Source of the DNA: Pseudomonas yangonensis
GTDB taxonomy: Bacteria > Pseudomonadota > Gammaproteobacteria > Pseudomonadales > Pseudomonadaceae
Direction: 5' to 3'
Assembly (NCBI RefSeq): GCF_009932725.1
Contig: NZ_BLJU01000002.1
Location: forward strand, 496,001 to 560,000
DNA length: 64,000 nt
Under the pieces are notes generated by a model that saw only the letters and a program-made list of their open reading frames with translations, ran no database searches and was not told the origin of the DNA. Both the position numbers and the translations under genes were made by a program. Shown here piece by piece: positions 34,742 to 42,420 of the stretch; position 1 is the stretch's first letter, and every line of letters begins with the position of its first letter.

Positions 34742-36136
34742 ATGGCGGTCTACAACTACGATGTGGTGGTGCTGGGTTCCGGCCCAGCGGGCGAGGGCGC
34801 GGCGATGAACGCGGCCAAGGCCGGGCGAAAGGTGGCCGTGGTGGACAACCGTCCGCTGGTCGGTGGCAACTGCACCCACCTGGGCACCATTCCCTCCAAG
34901 GCGCTGCGCCACTCGGTGCGGCAGATCATGCAGTTCAACACCAACCCGATGTTCCGCCAGATCGGCGAGCCGCGCTGGTTCTCGTTCCCCGACGTGCTGA
35001 AAAGCGCGGAGAAGGTGATCGCCAAGCAGGTCACCTCGCGTACCGGCTATTACGCGCGCAACCGCATCGACACCTATTTCGGTACCGCCAGCTTCGCCGA
35101 CGAGCAGACGGTGGAAGTGGTCTGCCTCAATGGCATGGTGGAAAAACTGGTGGCCAAGCAGGTCGTCGTCGCCACGGGGTCGCGCCCCTACCGCCCGGCC
35201 GATGTGGATTTCACTCATCCGCGCATCTATGACAGCGACACCATTCTCAGTCTGGGTCATACGCCGCGCCGCCTGATCATCTACGGAGCCGGGGTCATCG
35301 GCTGTGAGTACGCTTCGATCTTCAGTGGCCTGGGTGTGCTGGTGGATCTGATCGACAACCGCGATCAGCTGCTCAGCTTCCTCGACGCGGAAATCTCCGA
35401 TGCGCTTTCCTACCACCTGCGCAACAACAACGTGCTGATTCGTCACAACGAAGAGTACGAGCGCATCGAAGGCGTGGAAAACGGCGTGGTTCTGCACCTG
35501 AAATCGGGCAAGAAGATCAAGGCCGACGCCCTGCTGTGGTGTAACGGCCGTACCGGCAACACCGATCAGCTGGGCCTGGAGAACATTGGCATCGCGGTCA
35601 ACAGTCGTGGTCAGATTCAGGTCGATGAGTACTACCGGACCGAGGTGAGCAACATCTACGCCGCCGGCGATGTGATCGGTTGGCCGAGCCTGGCCAGTGC
35701 TGCTTCCGACCAGGGGCGATCCGCTGCCGGCAGCATTGTCGACAACGGCAGCTGGCGGTTCGTCGATGATGTGCCGACCGGCATCTATACCATTCCGGAG
35801 ATCAGCTCGATCGGCAAGACCGAGCGTGAGCTGACTCAGGCCAAGGTGCCTTACGAAGTCGGCAGGGCCTTCTTCAAGGGCATGGCCCGTGCGCAGATCT
35901 CGGTCGAACCGGTGGGCATGCTGAAGATCCTGTTCCACCGCGAAACCCTGGAAGTACTGGGTGTGCACTGCTTCGGCTATCAGGCCTCGGAGATCGTCCA
36001 CATCGGCCAGGCGATCATGAACCAGAAGGGCGAAGCCAACAGCATCAAGTACTTCATCAATACCACCTTCAACTACCCGACCATGGCCGAGGCCTATCGG
36101 GTTGCCGCGTTCGACGGCCTCAACCGGCTTTTTTGA
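34742..36136 (+). CDS. sthA: soluble pyridine nucleotide transhydrogenase SthA
   Basis: A cytoplasmic 464-residue flavoprotein that balances NADH and NADPH. FAD motif [15 protein letters not shown] lies near 12-26, and the NAD(P) motif [11 protein letters not shown] is in the middle. The place of the redox-active disulfide of lipoamide dehydrogenases reads [13 protein letters not shown], with only one cysteine, the hallmark of this enzyme. AAGGAG precedes the ATG. It sits 96 bases after nqrM and has its own terminator, so it may be transcribed with or apart from the nqr operon. Confidence 0.96.
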   Translation: MAVYNYDVVVLGSGPAGEGAAMNAAKAGRKVAVVDNRPLVGGNCTHLGTIPSKALRHSVRQIMQFNTNPMFRQIGEPRWFSFPDVLKSAEKVIAKQVTSRTGYYARNRIDTYFGTASFADEQTVEVVCLNGMVEKLVAKQVVVATGSRPYRPADVDFTHPRIYDSDTILSLGHTPRRLIIYGAGVIGCEYASIFSGLGVLVDLIDNRDQLLSFLDAEISDALSYHLRNNNVLIRHNEEYERIEGVENGVVLHLKSGKKIKADALLWCNGRTGNTDQLGLENIGIAVNSRGQIQVDEYYRTEVSNIYAAGDVIGWPSLASAASDQGRSAAGSIVDNGSWRFVDDVPTGIYTIPEISSIGKTERELTQAKVPYEVGRAFFKGMARAQISVEPVGMLKILFHRETLEVLGVHCFGYQASEIVHIGQAIMNQKGEANSIKYFINTTFNYPTMAEAYRVAAFDGLNRLF

Positions 36137-36248
36137 GCGGCTCCGGCCGGCGGCCTGAGCCGGTCGGGGAGGCGGGCTGGGAGCAGGCTTGCGAGTGGCG
36201 CTGGCCGAATCGGGAAAGCTTCTAGCGTCTCAGGCAGCAGCAAGCGAT

Positions 36249-36275
36249 AAAACCGGCCTAGTGCCGGTTTTGTCG
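36249..36275 (+). terminator. intrinsic terminator of sthA
   Basis: AAAACCGGC and GCCGGTTTT (36249-36271) form a 9-bp stem with a 5-base loop and end in T residues. Confidence 0.82.
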
Positions 36276-36292
36276 TTGTTGGGCGTTGTGTT

Positions 36293-36353
36293 CGTAGCCT
36301 GGATGCAATCCGGGTGCAGGAGCGAAGACAAATCCGGATTGCATCCGCGCTAC
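36293..36353. repeat. REP pair, GCCCGGATGCAATCCGGG family
   Basis: CGTAGCCTGGATGCAATCC (left) and GGATTGCATCCGCGCTAC (right) face each other across a short loop. The same motif recurs at 36485-36545 and at 49251-49267. Confidence 0.75.
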
Positions 36354-36363
36354 ACGGCTTCGA

Positions 36364-36435
36364 GTAGGAGCGAATTTATTCGCGATGCTGGTGCGCTCGG
36401 TGTTGGCTGCGTATCGCGGATAAATCCGCTCCTAC
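36364..36435. repeat. REP pair, GTAGGAGCGAATTTATTCGC family
   Basis: GTAGGAGCGAATTTATTCGC (from 36364) is mirrored by GCGGATAAATCCGCTCCTAC (to 36435) with about 30 bases between. A fused form of this family makes the 34-base palindrome after sppA (55573-55606). Confidence 0.78.
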
Positions 36436-36484
36436 AAAGGCTAATCGCCTCAGCCCGTAGGGTGTGCCGTGCGAACCGCCAGTT

Positions 36485-36545
36485 CGTAGCCCGGATGCAA
36501 TCTGGGGAGGCTCTCTCTGCATCCCTCGAATTGCATCCGGACGAC
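36485..36545. repeat. second REP pair of the ATGCAATCCGGG family, degenerate
   Basis: GTAGCCCGGATGCAATCTGG and, inverted, AATTGCATCCGGACGAC bracket about 20 bases. It is the second copy of the family within 200 bases. Confidence 0.65.
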
Positions 36546-36567
36546 CCGCGAGCTGCTCTGGCTTGCT

Positions 36568-36593
36568 CCCCTCTCCCGCTTGCGGGAGAGGGG
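36568..36593. repeat. perfect 12-bp GC-rich hairpin
   Basis: CCCCTCTCCCGC and GCGGGAGAGGGG are exact complements around a 2-base TT loop, just beyond the stop of the leftward phosphodiesterase gene. It may act as a transcript end or stabiliser; no T-run follows. Confidence 0.6.
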
Positions 36594-36609
36594 GAGAGGG
36601 CGATGAGTC

Positions 36610-37329
36610 TCAGCCGCGCAGTGTCTGTACGGCCAGGCCGGGAAAGTCGGTGATGATGCTGTCGGCGCCAAAGTCGGCCAGGCGGCGCATGAGCGCGGCC
36701 TCGTTCACTGTCCACACCGACACGTGCAGCCCCTGTTTCTGCGCCTTGAGCAGGCGCTCAGGGGTGCACAGCGTCCAGTTCAGCGCCAGCAGGTGGCACT
36801 GGTGATGCGCGGCTACCTTCAGCGGGTCGAGCCAGGCGTACTCGGCGACCAGGCCCAGTTGCAGCTGTGGAGTCAGCTCGCGGGCGGCCTTGAGCACCTC
36901 GCGTGAGCTGGAAGTGATGGTGATCTGTTCGCGCAGGCCGAAGCGCTCGGCGAGTTCAGCGATGGCCAGTACGGTACGCGCGGCGCGCACCTTCGAGGCG
37001 CTTTTCACTTCCAGCTGCCAATGCTCGAACCGGCATTGCTCGAACAGGTCCTGCAGGCGCGGAATGGGGCAGGGGTGCACCCAGCCCGGGCCGCCCTTGC
37101 GCGCGTCGTACCTGATCAGCTCGGCGGCGTCGTGCTCGACCACCTTGCCGCGCATGCCGGTGGTGCGTTTCAGGGTCGGATCGTGAATCACCATCAGTTC
37201 GCCGTCGCGTGACAGGTGAAGATCCAGTTCGCAACGATTGACGCCATGCTCCAGGCAGCGCTGGAAGCTGGCGAGGGTGTTTTCCGGGGCTTCGCCCTTG
37301 GCGCCACGATGGCCGTAGATGAGGGTCAC
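36610..37329 (-). CDS. glycerophosphodiester phosphodiesterase
   Basis: A 239-residue GDPD-family enzyme that splits glycerophosphodiesters to an alcohol and glycerol-3-phosphate. The catalytic signature is present: GHRGAKGEAPENTLASF with the histidine-arginine pair at 7-8, ELDLHLSRDGELMVIHD with the metal-binding acids and the second histidine, and WTVNEAALMRRL near the C terminus. There is no signal peptide, so it is a cytoplasmic (UgpQ-like) form. It overlaps the preceding small gene by 4 bases and is likely cotranscribed with it. Confidence 0.92.
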   Translation of the reverse strand: MTLIYGHRGAKGEAPENTLASFQRCLEHGVNRCELDLHLSRDGELMVIHDPTLKRTTGMRGKVVEHDAAELIRYDARKGGPGWVHPCPIPRLQDLFEQCRFEHWQLEVKSASKVRAARTVLAIAELAERFGLREQITITSSSREVLKAARELTPQLQLGLVAEYAWLDPLKVAAHHQCHLLALNWTLCTPERLLKAQKQGLHVSVWTVNEAALMRRLADFGADSIITDFPGLAVQTLRG

Positions 37330-37634
37330 TGTTGCTCCTTGACGGTGTCGGAATGGCGCGGCCGGTGATGACGCACGCTGTTGATCACGTGATCGTATTC
37401 GAAGTAGACGCTGAACTCGCGGTAGTCCCAGCGGGTGATCGGTGGCTGGCCGACGGGTTTGTGCTCCTCATCGGCCAGACCGAAACGCTCAAGCACCGAG
37501 CGTTTGGACTCGCCTTTGTGCGGCAGGTTGCGCGCGTCGATATCGGCGCCCTGGCTGCCTAGCGGGATGGTCAGGGTGTCGGCGAACGAGAAAAGCGGGG
37601 CGAGCAGGGCGAGTAGCAGAGCGAAGCGGTACAT
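37326..37634 (-). CDS. small exported protein of unknown function
   Basis: A 102-residue protein with a signal peptide (MYRFALLLALLAPLFSFA, cleavage before DTLTI). The mature part contains GSKRSVLERFGLADEE-like text (ESKRSVLERFGLADEEHKPV) and ITRWDYREFSVYFEYDHVINS, reminiscent of small periplasmic SmpA/BamE-like lipoproteins in which a short sequence predicts an outer strand, but no lipobox is present. It overlaps the phosphodiesterase gene by 4 bases. Similar genes are sometimes labelled phosphodiesterase only because of this neighbour; I see no such motif. Confidence 0.75.
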   Translation of the reverse strand: MYRFALLLALLAPLFSFADTLTIPLGSQGADIDARNLPHKGESKRSVLERFGLADEEHKPVGQPPITRWDYREFSVYFEYDHVINSVRHHRPRHSDTVKEQQ

Positions 37635-37653
37635 GGCGGTTCCTTGGCGGCGT

Positions 37654-38220
37654 TCATTCGCGGGCCTGGCGACGTTCCAGGGCCTGTCTCTGCAGGATAT
37701 GCCGAGCCAGCAGCTGGCGCTGTGCGTCGGTCAACGCTTCGAACTCTGTACCGATTTCGTACTGGCCGTCGCTGCGTGCGCTGCAGTGCACCACTTGAGC
37801 GCGCAGCATCAGACCGAGTGCCTGTGGCATCAATACCATCTTGATCGCCAGGTGGCTGCCCGGTGCCACGGCCTGAGCATGGCTGAAGCTGATACCGCCT
37901 TCCGATAGCGATACCTGGCGTGGGGCGCCGATTTCGCGCAGCAGGCTCTGCGCCACTGCCTGGCCGAGCAGGTCGATGCGCTTGTTGATCACTTTCAGGT
38001 AGTTGGCCAGGGTGCGGTCGCGTTCGCTGATGTGGCGCAGCAAATGCTGCGACTCGAAGTCCATCAGGTGCAGATCGCTGAGCAGATTGAACAGCGGCGA
38101 CGGGTCGTGAAGCACGTCGCTGGCCTGGGCTTCGGCCCCCGACAGCAGGCTGAATTCCAGTGCGATCGTATCCTCGATACGGTAGTATTCGCGGCGATCA
38201 TCTACATCGTTAGTCGACAT
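37654..38220 (-). CDS. PilZ-like domain protein
   Basis: A 188-residue cytoplasmic protein. An N-terminal RREYYRIE stretch (residues 9-16) matches the arginine-containing PilZ motif, and VSLSEGGISF near 104-113 resembles the [D/N]-x-S-x-x-G motif, with serine in place of the first acid. Between them lies a helical insert (about 40-95). Canonical PilZ domains bind cyclic di-GMP; the changed second motif leaves binding uncertain. The gene lies 19 bases ahead of the small exported protein on the same strand, so the three leftward genes may form one operon. Confidence 0.78.
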   Translation of the reverse strand: MSTNDVDDRREYYRIEDTIALEFSLLSGAEAQASDVLHDPSPLFNLLSDLHLMDFESQHLLRHISERDRTLANYLKVINKRIDLLGQAVAQSLLREIGAPRQVSLSEGGISFSHAQAVAPGSHLAIKMVLMPQALGLMLRAQVVHCSARSDGQYEIGTEFEALTDAQRQLLARHILQRQALERRQARE

Positions 38221-38513
38221 GGCGAACCCATGAAAGCAGTGGTGGTCGAAGAGCCTGTTGAAGGCCTCGCGAACGGGATGCGTGCCAGGCAGGCATCGCC
38301 GGGCAAGCGCCGGTTACGAATGGTAAACGAGCATTTCTCGCTTCGCTCGCCCCTTCGGGGTCACACTGAAGTGTGGTTGGCCATGAGTGGCTTTCCAAGT
38401 GTTTTTAACGCAGCAGGTCCGTTACGCAGCCCACCTCTAGTCGCTTCTGAGTGTAAGGCCGCTGACCGGGCCCCGCCACATGGACGTTTTTCTTTCCCCC
38501 GAATCTCTCCGAC
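38221..38513. repeat. divergent gap with a diverged relative of the fadBA element
   Basis: This 293-base gap upstream of lolC contains GGTTACGAATGGTAAACGAGCATTT (positions 38310-38334) and TTTTTAACGCAGCAGG plus TTACGCAGCC (about 38401-38431). These correspond in order to TTTACGTGTTGTAAATGAGC and CTAACGCAGCAATGGCAACG of the element between fadB and fadA. The terminal repeats are not preserved. The lolC promoter must also lie here; none was recognised with confidence. Confidence 0.45.
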
Positions 38514-39761
38514 ATGTTCAGACCTCTGTTCGTATTCATCGGCACGCGCTACACGCGGGCCAAGCGCCGCAACCACTTCGTCTCCTTCATTTCCCTGACG
38601 TCCATGCTCGGCCTCACCCTGGGGGTGATGGTGATGATCCTGGTGCTGTCGGTCATGAACGGTTTCGACCACGAGATGCGCACCCGTGTGCTGGGGATGA
38701 TTCCCCACGCCACGGTCGAGTCGCCGACCCCGGTAAGTGACTGGCCTGCGCTGGCGCGTCAGGTCGAGCGCCACCCGCGTGTCGAGGCGCTGGCCCCCTT
38801 CACCCAGATGCAGGGCTTGCTGACGCATGACGGCAAGGTGCAGAAGGTACTGATCAACGCCATCGATCCCGAGCAGGAGCGCAAGGTCTCGATCATCGAT
38901 GATTTCTTCCAGCAGGGCAGTCTCGACAGTCTGCAGCCAGGCGATTTCGCCATGGTCATCGGCGACAAGGCCGCCGCCAAGCTGGGCCTGAAACTCGGTG
39001 ACAAGGTCACCTTCGTCGCCCCCGAAGTCACCGTGACCCCGGCCGGCATGTTCCCGCGCCTGAAGCGTTTTACCGTCACCGGTATCTTTCATGTCGGTGC
39101 CGGCGAGATCGATGGTGCCCTGGCGCTGGCCAACATCAGTGACCTGGCGCGCCTACAGCGCTGGCAGCCGGATCAGGTCCAGGGCCTGCGTCTGAAGTTC
39201 GATGACCTGTTCCAGGCGCCACGTAGCGCCTGGGAGATCGCCCAGACCCTCGACGGTGATTTCTACGCCCGCGACTGGACCCGCACTCACGGCAACCTGT
39301 ACCAGGCCATCCGCATGGAGAAGACCATGATCGGCCTGCTGCTGCTGCTGATCGTCGCGGTGGCCGCCTTCAATATCATCTCCACCCTGGTGATGGTGGT
39401 GACCGACAAGAAAGGCGACATCGCTATCCTGCGCACCCTTGGCGCCACGCCGCGGCAGATCATGGCCATCTTCATGGTGCAGGGCACGGTGATCGGTGTG
39501 GTCGGTACCTTCATCGGTGCCGTGTTGGGGATTCTCGCGGCGCTCAACGTCAGCAGCCTGATCGCCGGCATCGAGCGCCTGCTGGGCATCAAGTTTCTCA
39601 ATGCCGATGTCTACTTCATCGATTACCTGCCTTCGCAACTGCAGAGCGCCGACGTGGTGATGGTCTGTACCGCGGCGCTGCTGCTGAGCTTCTTCGCCAC
39701 CCTGTATCCGGCCTGGCGCGCCGCGCGCACCCAACCCGCCGAGGCCCTGCGCTATGAGTGA
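38514..39761 (+). CDS. lolC: lipoprotein-releasing system permease LolC
   Basis: A 415-residue inner-membrane permease of the LolCDE ABC transporter, which extracts outer-membrane lipoproteins for LolA. One N-terminal helix (about 25-50, [20 protein letters not shown]), a large periplasmic domain and three C-terminal helices are seen. [20 protein letters not shown] and [16 protein letters not shown] are family signatures shared with LolE. It overlaps lolD by 8 bases. Assigning LolC rather than LolE rests on operon order. Confidence 0.93.
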   Translation: MFRPLFVFIGTRYTRAKRRNHFVSFISLTSMLGLTLGVMVMILVLSVMNGFDHEMRTRVLGMIPHATVESPTPVSDWPALARQVERHPRVEALAPFTQMQGLLTHDGKVQKVLINAIDPEQERKVSIIDDFFQQGSLDSLQPGDFAMVIGDKAAAKLGLKLGDKVTFVAPEVTVTPAGMFPRLKRFTVTGIFHVGAGEIDGALALANISDLARLQRWQPDQVQGLRLKFDDLFQAPRSAWEIAQTLDGDFYARDWTRTHGNLYQAIRMEKTMIGLLLLLIVAVAAFNIISTLVMVVTDKKGDIAILRTLGATPRQIMAIFMVQGTVIGVVGTFIGAVLGILAALNVSSLIAGIERLLGIKFLNADVYFIDYLPSQLQSADVVMVCTAALLLSFFATLYPAWRAARTQPAEALRYE

Positions 39762-40467
39762 GTCCATGAACCAGAACGCCATGAAACAGCACAATGCCGT
39801 GCTCAGCTGCCGCAACCTGAGCAAGCGTTACGACGAAGGCCCCGAGTCGGTAGTCGTGCTCGACGGGCTCGAACTGGAACTCTTCCCTGGCGAGCGCGTG
39901 GCCATCGTCGGCAGCTCCGGCTCCGGCAAGAGCACCTTGCTGAACATGCTCGGTGGCCTGGATACGCCCAGCGAGGGCAGTGTCTGGCTGGCCGGCGAGC
40001 AACTGTCGGCACTGAGCGAGACCGCCCGTGGGTTGCTGCGCAATCGGGCGCTGGGTTTCGTCTATCAGTTCCATCATCTGCTGGCCGAGTTCACCTCGCT
40101 GGAGAACGCCTGCATGCCGCTGCTGATCGGCAAGACCTCGATCGCCGAAGCGCGCCAGCGCGCGACGGCATTGCTGGAGCGCGTGGGGCTTGGTCATCGC
40201 CTCAACCACAAACCGGCCGAGCTGTCCGGTGGCGAGCGCCAGCGTGTGGCCATCGCCCGTGCCCTGGTCAATCGCCCTGGGCTGGTGCTGCTCGACGAGC
40301 CGACCGGCAACCTCGATCAGCACACCGCCGAAGGCATTCAGGAGCTGATGCGCGAGCTCAGCCGCGACTCCAATACCGCGTTCCTGGTGGTGACCCACGA
40401 CATGCAGCTGGCGCGGCAGATGGATCGCGTGCTGAGCCTGCAGGACGGCAAGCTGGTGGCCCTCTGA
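39754..40467 (+). CDS. lolD: lipoprotein-releasing system ATPase LolD
   Basis: A 237-residue cytoplasmic ATPase of the MacB/LolD type that powers LolCDE. Walker [11 protein letters not shown]-loop region [13 protein letters not shown], signature [15 protein letters not shown], Walker [13 protein letters not shown] and switch histidine VTHD are complete. The start is uncertain: ATGs at 39754, 39766 and 39781 are in frame. I kept the first, which has GAGG nine bases upstream; the last would give a length nearer other pseudomonad LolD proteins. Its stop overlaps the lolE start. Confidence 0.94.
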   Translation: MSESMNQNAMKQHNAVLSCRNLSKRYDEGPESVVVLDGLELELFPGERVAIVGSSGSGKSTLLNMLGGLDTPSEGSVWLAGEQLSALSETARGLLRNRALGFVYQFHHLLAEFTSLENACMPLLIGKTSIAEARQRATALLERVGLGHRLNHKPAELSGGERQRVAIARALVNRPGLVLLDEPTGNLDQHTAEGIQELMRELSRDSNTAFLVVTHDMQLARQMDRVLSLQDGKLVAL

Positions 40468-41711
40468 TGTTTCGTCCGCTGAGTATCTTCATCGGCGCTC
40501 GCTATACGCGGGCCAAGCGCCGCAATCATTTCATCTCCTTCATTTCGCTGACCTCGATGATCGGCCTGGCGCTAGGCGTACTGGCGATGATCGTGGTGTT
40601 GTCGGTAATGAACGGCTTCCAGAAGGAAATGAGCTCGCGGATTCTCGGTATGGTGCCGCATGCCATGGTCTATGGTGCCGATCCGGTTGCCGACTGGCGC
40701 GCCCTGGCCGGCAAGGCCATGGCCAATCCGCAGGTGCAGGCTGCCGCGCCTTATGCCGAGCTGGAGGGCATGCTTTCGCATCGCGGACTGATGCAGCCGA
40801 TCCAGATCCACGGCATCGATCCGGCGGAGGAGGGCAAGGTGTCGATCCTGCCTGAACACATTCGTCAGGGCAGCCTGAACAATCTGCTACCCGGTGAGTT
40901 CGGTGTGGTGATCGGTGATATCACTGCACGGCGCTTCGGCCTGCAGGTCGGCGACAAGCTGACGCTGATCATTCCGGAGCTGAGTAACGCTCCCGGTGGT
41001 GTCACGCCGCGCATGCAGCGTCTGAACGTGGCGGCGGTGTTCAAGGTCGGCGCCGAGCTGGACAGCTCGCTGGCGCTGATCAACGTTGCCGATGCCGCAG
41101 CCATGCAGCGCCTGCCGGAGGGCACGGTGCCGGGCATCCGCCTGGCGCTGAAGGATCTCTACCAGGCGCCGCAGGTGTCCAAGGCGCTGCTCGCCGAGCT
41201 GGGTGCTGATTACCGCGCCGATGACTGGACCCACACCCAGGGCAGCCTGTTCAGCGCGATGAAGATGGAGAAGACCATGATCGGCCTGCTGCTGCTGCTG
41301 ATCGTTGCGGTCGCTGCCTTCAATATCATCGCCACCCTGATCATGGTGGTCGCCGATAAGGGCGGTGATATCGCCATCCTGCGCACCCTGGGCGCCACAC
41401 CGCGGCAGATCATGGCGATCTTCATGGTGCAGGGCTCGGTGATCGGTCTGGTCGGCACTCTGATCGGCACGGTGCTTGGCGTGCTGGCGGCGCTGAATGT
41501 CAGTGCCCTGGTGGCCTGGCTGGAATCTTTCGCCGGGCAGCAGGTGCTGAGCTCCGACGTCTACTTCATCAGCAGCCTGCCATCGGACCTGCAATGGCTG
41601 GACGTGGCGCTGATCTGCTCGGCGGCGTTGATCCTGAGTTTCCTCGCCACGCTCTACCCGTCCTGGCGAGCGGCACAGGTGCAGCCGGCCGAAGCGCTAC
41701 GCTACGAATAA
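40467..41711 (+). CDS. lolE: lipoprotein-releasing system permease LolE
   Basis: A 414-residue permease paralogous to LolC, with the same layout of one N-terminal helix, a periplasmic domain and three C-terminal helices. Its N-terminal 40 residues and C-terminal membrane segments closely match LolC, while the periplasmic parts have drifted, as expected if LolC binds LolA and LolE receives lipoprotein. It starts on the last base of the lolD stop codon. A repeat-type bidirectional hairpin follows. Confidence 0.93.
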   Translation: MFRPLSIFIGARYTRAKRRNHFISFISLTSMIGLALGVLAMIVVLSVMNGFQKEMSSRILGMVPHAMVYGADPVADWRALAGKAMANPQVQAAAPYAELEGMLSHRGLMQPIQIHGIDPAEEGKVSILPEHIRQGSLNNLLPGEFGVVIGDITARRFGLQVGDKLTLIIPELSNAPGGVTPRMQRLNVAAVFKVGAELDSSLALINVADAAAMQRLPEGTVPGIRLALKDLYQAPQVSKALLAELGADYRADDWTHTQGSLFSAMKMEKTMIGLLLLLIVAVAAFNIIATLIMVVADKGGDIAILRTLGATPRQIMAIFMVQGSVIGLVGTLIGTVLGVLAALNVSALVAWLESFAGQQVLSSDVYFISSLPSDLQWLDVALICSAALILSFLATLYPSWRAAQVQPAEALRYE

Positions 41712-41783
41712 AAGCGGCGGCAGGCCTCAGGCTGCAGGTGAAAGCGGCCTGTAGCCTGCAGCTTGTGGCCTATTGCCGCTTTT
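41710..41783. repeat. intergenic repeat and bidirectional hairpin after lolE
   Basis: AAAAGCGGC (41710-41718) and GCCGCTTTT (41775-41783) can form an outer stem. Inside, CAGGCTGCAGG and CCTGTAGCCTG pair imperfectly. It shares AGGCTACAGGCCGC, read on the other strand, with the gap before slt. It likely ends both the lol transcript and the convergent DUF2062 gene. Confidence 0.62.
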
Positions 41784-42294
41784 GTCTGCTCTCTTGGCGC
41801 TTGCGCCAACTGCGCTGGACCCACCAGCGCCAGTAGAGCATGGTCAGCACATAAGCCAGCGCGGCCAGGATCAGGCCGCAGACGAAGGAGCCGAGGTAAA
41901 GCGGCTTCCACAGGATGGCGACCTCGGCCGTGATCCATTCCAGGCTCAGGGTCTGCGGCATGCGCACTGGAGGTGTCTGCATGATCCATGCGCCGAGTTT
42001 GTAGGTGCAGTAGAAGATTGGCGGCATGGTGATGGGATTGGTCAGCCACACCAGGCCGATGGAAATCGGCAGATTGGCGCGCAGCGGAATGGCCACGGCG
42101 GCGGCGGCGAGCATCTGCATCGGCATGGGGATCATGGCCCAGAACAGACCAATGGCCATGCCGCGTGCTACGGAGTGACGGTTCAGGTGCCAGAGATTGG
42201 GGTCATGAATCAGCTTGCCGAGAAAGCGCAGGGACTTGTTACCCTTGATGCTGTCGGGTGTGGGCATGTAGCGCTTGAATAAACGACGCGGCAT
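41770..42294 (-). CDS. DUF2062 membrane protein
   Basis: A 174-residue inner-membrane protein with about three hydrophobic helices (IGLFWAMIPMPMQMLAAAAV, SIGLVWLTNPITMPPIFY and LGSFVCGLILAALAYVLTML) and a basic C-terminal tail. The DUF2062 pattern GLFWAMIPMPMQM followed by WLTNPITMPP is plain. The family is of unknown function and sometimes fused to glycosyltransferases. The start is the ATG giving MPRRLFKRYMPTP; an upstream extension of 22 residues is open but reaches into the comEC promoter region. Confidence 0.85.
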   Translation of the reverse strand: MPRRLFKRYMPTPDSIKGNKSLRFLGKLIHDPNLWHLNRHSVARGMAIGLFWAMIPMPMQMLAAAAVAIPLRANLPISIGLVWLTNPITMPPIFYCTYKLGAWIMQTPPVRMPQTLSLEWITAEVAILWKPLYLGSFVCGLILAALAYVLTMLYWRWWVQRSWRKRQESRQKRQ

Positions 42295-42420
42295 GAAGAG
42301 TCTCTGGGCAGGCAAAAGCGCCGATATTATGCACGGATTCAGCAGGGCCAGCGTTTTCATATTGTGACCGAAGGTGAGCGCCGGACGCGTTCGCTGCAGC
42401 TCGATGAGCAGGGAGGATGG

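Larger units (their letters stand above)
36137..36609. other. 473-base gap between sthA and a convergent gene, filled with extragenic palindromes
   Basis: No gene is supported here. The gap holds the sthA terminator, two pairs of REP sequences of the ATGCAATCCGGG type, one pair of the GTAGGAGCGAATTTATT type, and a perfect GC-rich hairpin, each listed separately. Confidence 0.7.

Noticed and set aside
34742..36136. sthA as a damaged lipoamide dehydrogenase lacking one redox cysteine
   Set aside because: The single-cysteine motif is the normal form of soluble transhydrogenases.
38480..38740. An ATG and 86-codon frame opening just upstream of lolC
   Set aside because: It runs out of frame across the start of lolC and has no ribosome site or domain.
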